A stretch of 9,521 nt of DNA, taken from assembly GCA_947095945.1 (NCBI GenBank), contig CAMUQM010000068.1:1-9521 (forward strand), given 5' to 3'. Below the pieces are notes generated by a model. It searched no databases. It was not told the DNA's origin and worked only from the letters and a program-made list of their open reading frames with translations. Origin of the DNA: an uncultured Prevotella sp. GTDB lineage: Bacteria > Bacteroidota > Bacteroidia > Bacteroidales > Bacteroidaceae. Positions 6,677-9,521 of this stretch are shown piece after piece; position 1 is the first letter of the stretch, and the number at the start of each line of letters is the position of its first letter. The position numbers were made by a program, and so were the translations under genes.

Positions 6677-9216
6677 GAAAGGCTTCATTTTTATCATTGA
6701 AATCGGTTCATGTAACCATACTGGCAGTGGGCTTTCTAAGTCTATCACTGTCAGCACAGGCCTTCCCTTTCTTTAAGAAGAAGAAAAAGAAGGCTACCAC
6801 CACTACTACGGTTGTGAAGAAGGATGCCTATGAGCGTATTCTGACAGAGGCGAAGACTGATTCTGCAAAGGGTCCATTCATTTCGCTTTATAGGACAGGT
6901 GAGAAACTCCTCGTTGAATTGCCACCTTCGTCTATTGGTCGTGATATGCTTATTGGCGCAACAATATCATCTGTTTCAAGTCCGCAGTTTGCTGAGCTTG
7001 GTACTCGTGCTGGCTCTGTTTCGCACGTGCGCTTTGTAGAGAAAGATAGCTCTATCGTTATGCAGGCTATCAATTCTGAGTTACTCGATGCACTGCCAAC
7101 GAAGAATGCAAAACAGGCTGAAACAACTAATTATCGCAACCTCGACTTCTATTCTTTCCCTATAAAGGCAAGAAATAAGAAGACAGGTGGTATTCTCTTT
7201 GATGCTTCATCTTTCTTCTTGCAGGAGAGTAAGTATTTCCCTGTTATCGCAAAGGTTGCGGGTCCGTATCGTGTAGATGCTAATTTGAAGCCAGAGTGGA
7301 TTAAGGTTACTTCTCTGAAGTCGTTTGAGAGCAATGCAAGTATTAAAATGGAGCGTAACTACGTTACCAACATGAGTGGTAATAGTGGTAATGTTGCAAT
7401 CAGCAATCACCCAGTTTCTATCGGTGTAGATTTTACTTTAGTACTCCTGCCCGAAGATAAGATGACTCCTCGTCTGAGTGATACTCGTCTTGGCTACTTC
7501 CTCACGCCGAAATCGATTGTTAACGATAGTCTTATTGACCATGCAAGCTTTATCAATCGTTGGCGTTTAGAGCCTAAGGACCCAGCAGCTTACTTTGCTG
7601 GACAATTGAGCGAACCAGTAAAGCCAATCGTTTTCTATATCGATAATGCCTTTCCTGCTAAGTGGAAGCCAGCGATAAGACAAGCTGTTCTAAGATGGAA
7701 CAAGGCTTTCGAGCGCATCGGTTTTAAGAATGTGATGCAGGCAGTGGACTTCCCAACCAATGATCCTAATTTCGATCCAGATAACTTCTTGTATTCTACT
7801 ATTCGCTATCTACCTACTGCGACAGAGAATGCGATGGGTCCATCATGGGTTGACCCACGCACAGGTGAGATTATCACAGCGACCGTATTGGTTTATAATG
7901 ATGTTGTGAATGTTATCAATAGCTGGCGTTTTATTCAGACCTCACAGCTTGATCCTGCTGCACGTACATTAGATATGCCTGACAGTCTTTTGCTGCCATC
8001 ACTCGAATACATTGTGACACATGAGGTGGGTCATACACTCGGTTTGATGCATAACATGGCTTCATCGGCTGCAATCCCAACTGATTCGCTTCGTTCAGCT
8101 GAGTTTACGCAGAAGTATGGTACAACAGCATCTATCATGGACTATGCACGTTTTAACTATGTTGCACAGCCAACAGATAAGGGCGTGTCAATGACTCCTC
8201 CTGAATTGGGCGTCTATGATAACTATGCTATCGAGTGGGGATATCGTGTTTTCCCTAACTCAAAGACTTTCCGAGATGACGTGAAGCCATTGATGGCACT
8301 TGTGGATGCTCACGCTGGCGATCCAATGTATCGTTACGTACTTCAGCAGTCACGTTATCGTTATGATCCAACTGCTATTGAAGAGGATCTCGGTGATGAT
8401 GCAGTGAAGTCAAGTACATACGGTCTCAAGAATCTTGAATATATCCTCAGTCACTTCGATGAGTGGATTCCAGATGGTGCTGATGGCACACGTAAGGCTA
8501 AGCTCTATCGTCAGATTGTTTCGCAAGCATACGGTTACGTACGTAATGTTTATGCAGTGCTCGGTGGTATCAAGTTGAATCAGACTACTGAGTCTTCTGG
8601 TATTCCTCGTTATGAGGTGATGTCTAAGGAGAAGCAGCGTGCTGCAGCAATGTGGTTGTTACAGGAAGCACGCAAGTTTGGTAAGCGTGGTGTTGAGAGT
8701 ATTGAGAATCGTCTACCTCAGATTAACTCTCATCCTTACAAAACATTGGCAGGTGGTATTCAGGAAATGGCTCTTTCAGCAACTGCGCGTTTAGCATTGA
8801 GCTATTATGCTGACTCTACTTCTTATTCTCCATTGGAGTATTGCGAAGACACGTATAATAATGTTTGGGCTAAGACAATCGCAGGTGATGAGAATCTCGA
8901 CGACGATGATATCGCCATGCAGCAACTCTATGTTGAACGTCTGAAGGCTAACATTGTTGAGGTTAGACAGGTTGGTAAGGTGCGCAGCTTGCGTGATGAC
9001 AAGCAGGATGTGGCTTTCCTTGGCTTTGGTGTTGGTTATGGTGAACCAGAGACGATGTGGACAGAGACTATCGACCGCACAGCTGAATATGTGTTCCATT
9101 ATGCACAGAAGCTTCAGAAACTACTTGAGGAACGCATTAAGACAACGAAGGATACAACTATCAAAGCTCAATATGAGTTGATGTATGCACGTGTCCAGCG
9201 TTATTTGAATGATTAA
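6673..9216 (+). CDS. Exported zinc-dependent metalloprotease, DUF5118/DUF5117 metzincin-like
   Basis: This 847-residue predicted peptidase has a Sec signal peptide ending AQA (residue 30), then an odd basic stretch with six lysines and five threonines. A DUF5118-like segment starts near residue 51 (DAYERIL), the DUF5117 region follows, then the catalytic region. The full zinc site is present: HEVGHTLGLMH at 450-460, with His450, His454 and His460 as ligands and Glu451 as general base, followed by Asn461 and a Met-turn SIMDY (Met489). The family motif VDPRTGEI is at 393-400. It should cleave peptide bonds in exported or imported protein substrates; no lipobox or T9SS domain is seen, so periplasmic location is likely. 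It is a clear paralogue of the protein before it, sharing WNKAFE-IGFKN, FDPDN and the DSLR...F region, and is the last gene of the operon. Substrate is unknown. Confidence 0.93.
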   Translation: MRKASFLSLKSVHVTILAVGFLSLSLSAQAFPFFKKKKKKATTTTTVVKKDAYERILTEAKTDSAKGPFISLYRTGEKLLVELPPSSIGRDMLIGATISSVSSPQFAELGTRAGSVSHVRFVEKDSSIVMQAINSELLDALPTKNAKQAETTNYRNLDFYSFPIKARNKKTGGILFDASSFFLQESKYFPVIAKVAGPYRVDANLKPEWIKVTSLKSFESNASIKMERNYVTNMSGNSGNVAISNHPVSIGVDFTLVLLPEDKMTPRLSDTRLGYFLTPKSIVNDSLIDHASFINRWRLEPKDPAAYFAGQLSEPVKPIVFYIDNAFPAKWKPAIRQAVLRWNKAFERIGFKNVMQAVDFPTNDPNFDPDNFLYSTIRYLPTATENAMGPSWVDPRTGEIITATVLVYNDVVNVINSWRFIQTSQLDPAARTLDMPDSLLLPSLEYIVTHEVGHTLGLMHNMASSAAIPTDSLRSAEFTQKYGTTASIMDYARFNYVAQPTDKGVSMTPPELGVYDNYAIEWGYRVFPNSKTFRDDVKPLMALVDAHAGDPMYRYVLQQSRYRYDPTAIEEDLGDDAVKSSTYGLKNLEYILSHFDEWIPDGADGTRKAKLYRQIVSQAYGYVRNVYAVLGGIKLNQTTESSGIPRYEVMSKEKQRAAAMWLLQEARKFGKRGVESIENRLPQINSHPYKTLAGGIQEMALSATARLALSYYADSTSYSPLEYCEDTYNNVWAKTIAGDENLDDDDIAMQQLYVERLKANIVEVRQVGKVRSLRDDKQDVAFLGFGVGYGEPETMWTETIDRTAEYVFHYAQKLQKLLEERIKTTKDTTIKAQYELMYARVQRYLND

Positions 9217-9239
9217 TCTTCCGTGTTAACATACATTTC

Positions 9240-9287
9240 AGAGGGTATATCTTAGACGTTAGTGTCTTGGATATACCCTCTTTCTTT
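9240..9287 (+). terminator. Rho-independent terminator of the operon
   Basis: AGAGGGTATATC (9240-9251) pairs perfectly with GATATACCCTCT (9270-9281). A short inner stem AGAC/GTCT (9254-9257 with 9264-9267) lies inside, and TTTCTTT follows at 9281-9287. It begins 23 bases after the stop codon of the last protease. The 12-base perfect stem with a T-rich run makes this a strong terminator and marks the operon's 3' end. Confidence 0.88.
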
Positions 9288-9296
9288 GTACCTGTG

Positions 9297-9355
9297 CTTA
9301 TCAAAGTTTATGATTGGTTTGTGTGATTTTCTATCACTTACATCCCTTTGATAAG
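9297..9355. repeat. Perfect 10-base inverted repeat with inner hairpin
   Basis: CTTATCAAAG (9297-9306) is the exact reverse complement of CTTTGATAAG (9346-9355). Inside, GTGAT (9323-9327) and ATCAC (9333-9337) form a second stem with a 5-base loop. No T-run follows on either side, so it is not an obvious terminator. It could be an operator, a structured leader of a downstream transcript, or a small RNA segment. Confidence 0.55.
9318..9350 (+). promoter_or_regulatory. Weak candidate Bacteroidetes promoter, rightward
   Basis: TTTG at 9318-9321 is followed after 21 bases by TCCCTTTG (9343-9350), close to the known Bacteroidetes pattern TTTG then TAnnTTTG, with the A missing. It overlaps the inverted repeat and would transcribe towards the window end, where no gene starts within the visible 170 bases. 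It is weak evidence and could be chance. Confidence 0.22.
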
Positions 9356-9458
9356 TAATCTTCTCATTCGTGTAAGCTAATATACATCTCTTATCTTAGT
9401 TGGCCATTAACGTCTTGCTGTACTCATTATAATACGCATAAAGCCCCTTTCTTCTCAC

Positions 9459-9521
9459 TTTTAGCCGATGTGTTGTTGCTGCGCACATGACGTGTTAAGG
9501 CTTCGCACATATTGTGCTAAG
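9459..9521 (-). repeat. Intergenic repeat element, copy 2, inverted and cut by the window end
   Basis: Read on the minus strand, this begins CTTAGCAC (9521-9514), continues through GTGC and CCTTAACAC (9500-9492), and ends AACACATCGGCTAAAA (9474-9459). The same blocks occur in the same order on the plus strand at 1806-1845, where the final block is AACACATCGGTAAAA. This copy has about 22 extra bases between the CCTTAACAC block and the ATCGG block. The internal GCACA/TGTGC pair (9505-9509 with 9513-9517) is a hairpin. The element very likely continues beyond the window. Confidence 0.5.

Larger units (their letters stand above)
9288..9521. other. Gene-free tail after the operon terminator
   Basis: No convincing coding frame on either strand begins or ends here. 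The stretch contains a 60-base inverted repeat (9297-9355) and, at its right end, part of an intergenic repeat related to the one before the DUF4843 gene. It probably lies upstream of, or between, genes beyond the window edge. A TATAAT at 9428-9433 has no matching -35 box and is not the promoter type used in this phylum. Confidence 0.6.

Noticed and set aside
8791..9099. 102-codon minus-strand frame inside the active protease gene
   Set aside because: It lies wholly opposite a well-supported coding region and its translation looks random; no start signal or family match seen.
9428..9433. TATAAT as a sigma-70 -10 box
   Set aside because: There is no -35 box at the right distance, and Bacteroidetes promoters use a TAnnTTTG element instead.

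Overview
The window reads as one strand of a Bacteroidales genome, most likely a Prevotella-type organism (inference). The reasons are the SusC/SusD pair, the Bacteroidetes-restricted DUF4843, PKD-like and DUF5117/DUF5118 families, moderately AT-rich DNA, short lipoprotein signals ending in Cys followed by acidic residues, and mostly absent Shine-Dalgarno sites. All genes point rightward.

Layout: the last codons of a SusC/RagA-type TonB-dependent receptor (1-101); a SusD/RagB-type lipoprotein (119-1576); a 361-base gap (1577-1937) with no gene but dense in palindromes and a repeat; a DUF4843 lipoprotein (1938-2651); a PKD-like lipoprotein (2692-4119); two tandem DUF5118/DUF5117 metalloprotease-family proteins (4127-6676 and 6673-9216) joined by a 4-base ATGA overlap; a strong intrinsic terminator (9240-9287); and a gene-free tail (9288-9521) with another large inverted repeat and a second, inverted copy of the repeat seen at 1734-1876.

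Together the genes look like a single uptake-and-processing locus. The SusC/SusD pair would capture and import a ligand at the outer membrane. The two accessory lipoproteins probably sit beside it on the cell surface. The two exported proteases would act on the material. No glycoside hydrolase, polysaccharide lyase or sulfatase is visible, so a protein or peptide substrate (as for RagAB of Porphyromonas) fits better than a glycan; this is inference.

The most interesting point is that the first protease has lost all three zinc-binding histidines of HExxHxxGxxH while keeping an intact reading frame, whereas the second has the complete motif. The locus therefore encodes an apparent pseudoprotease/active protease pair whose translation is probably coupled. 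The second point of interest is the intergenic repeat and hairpin family in the two non-coding stretches.
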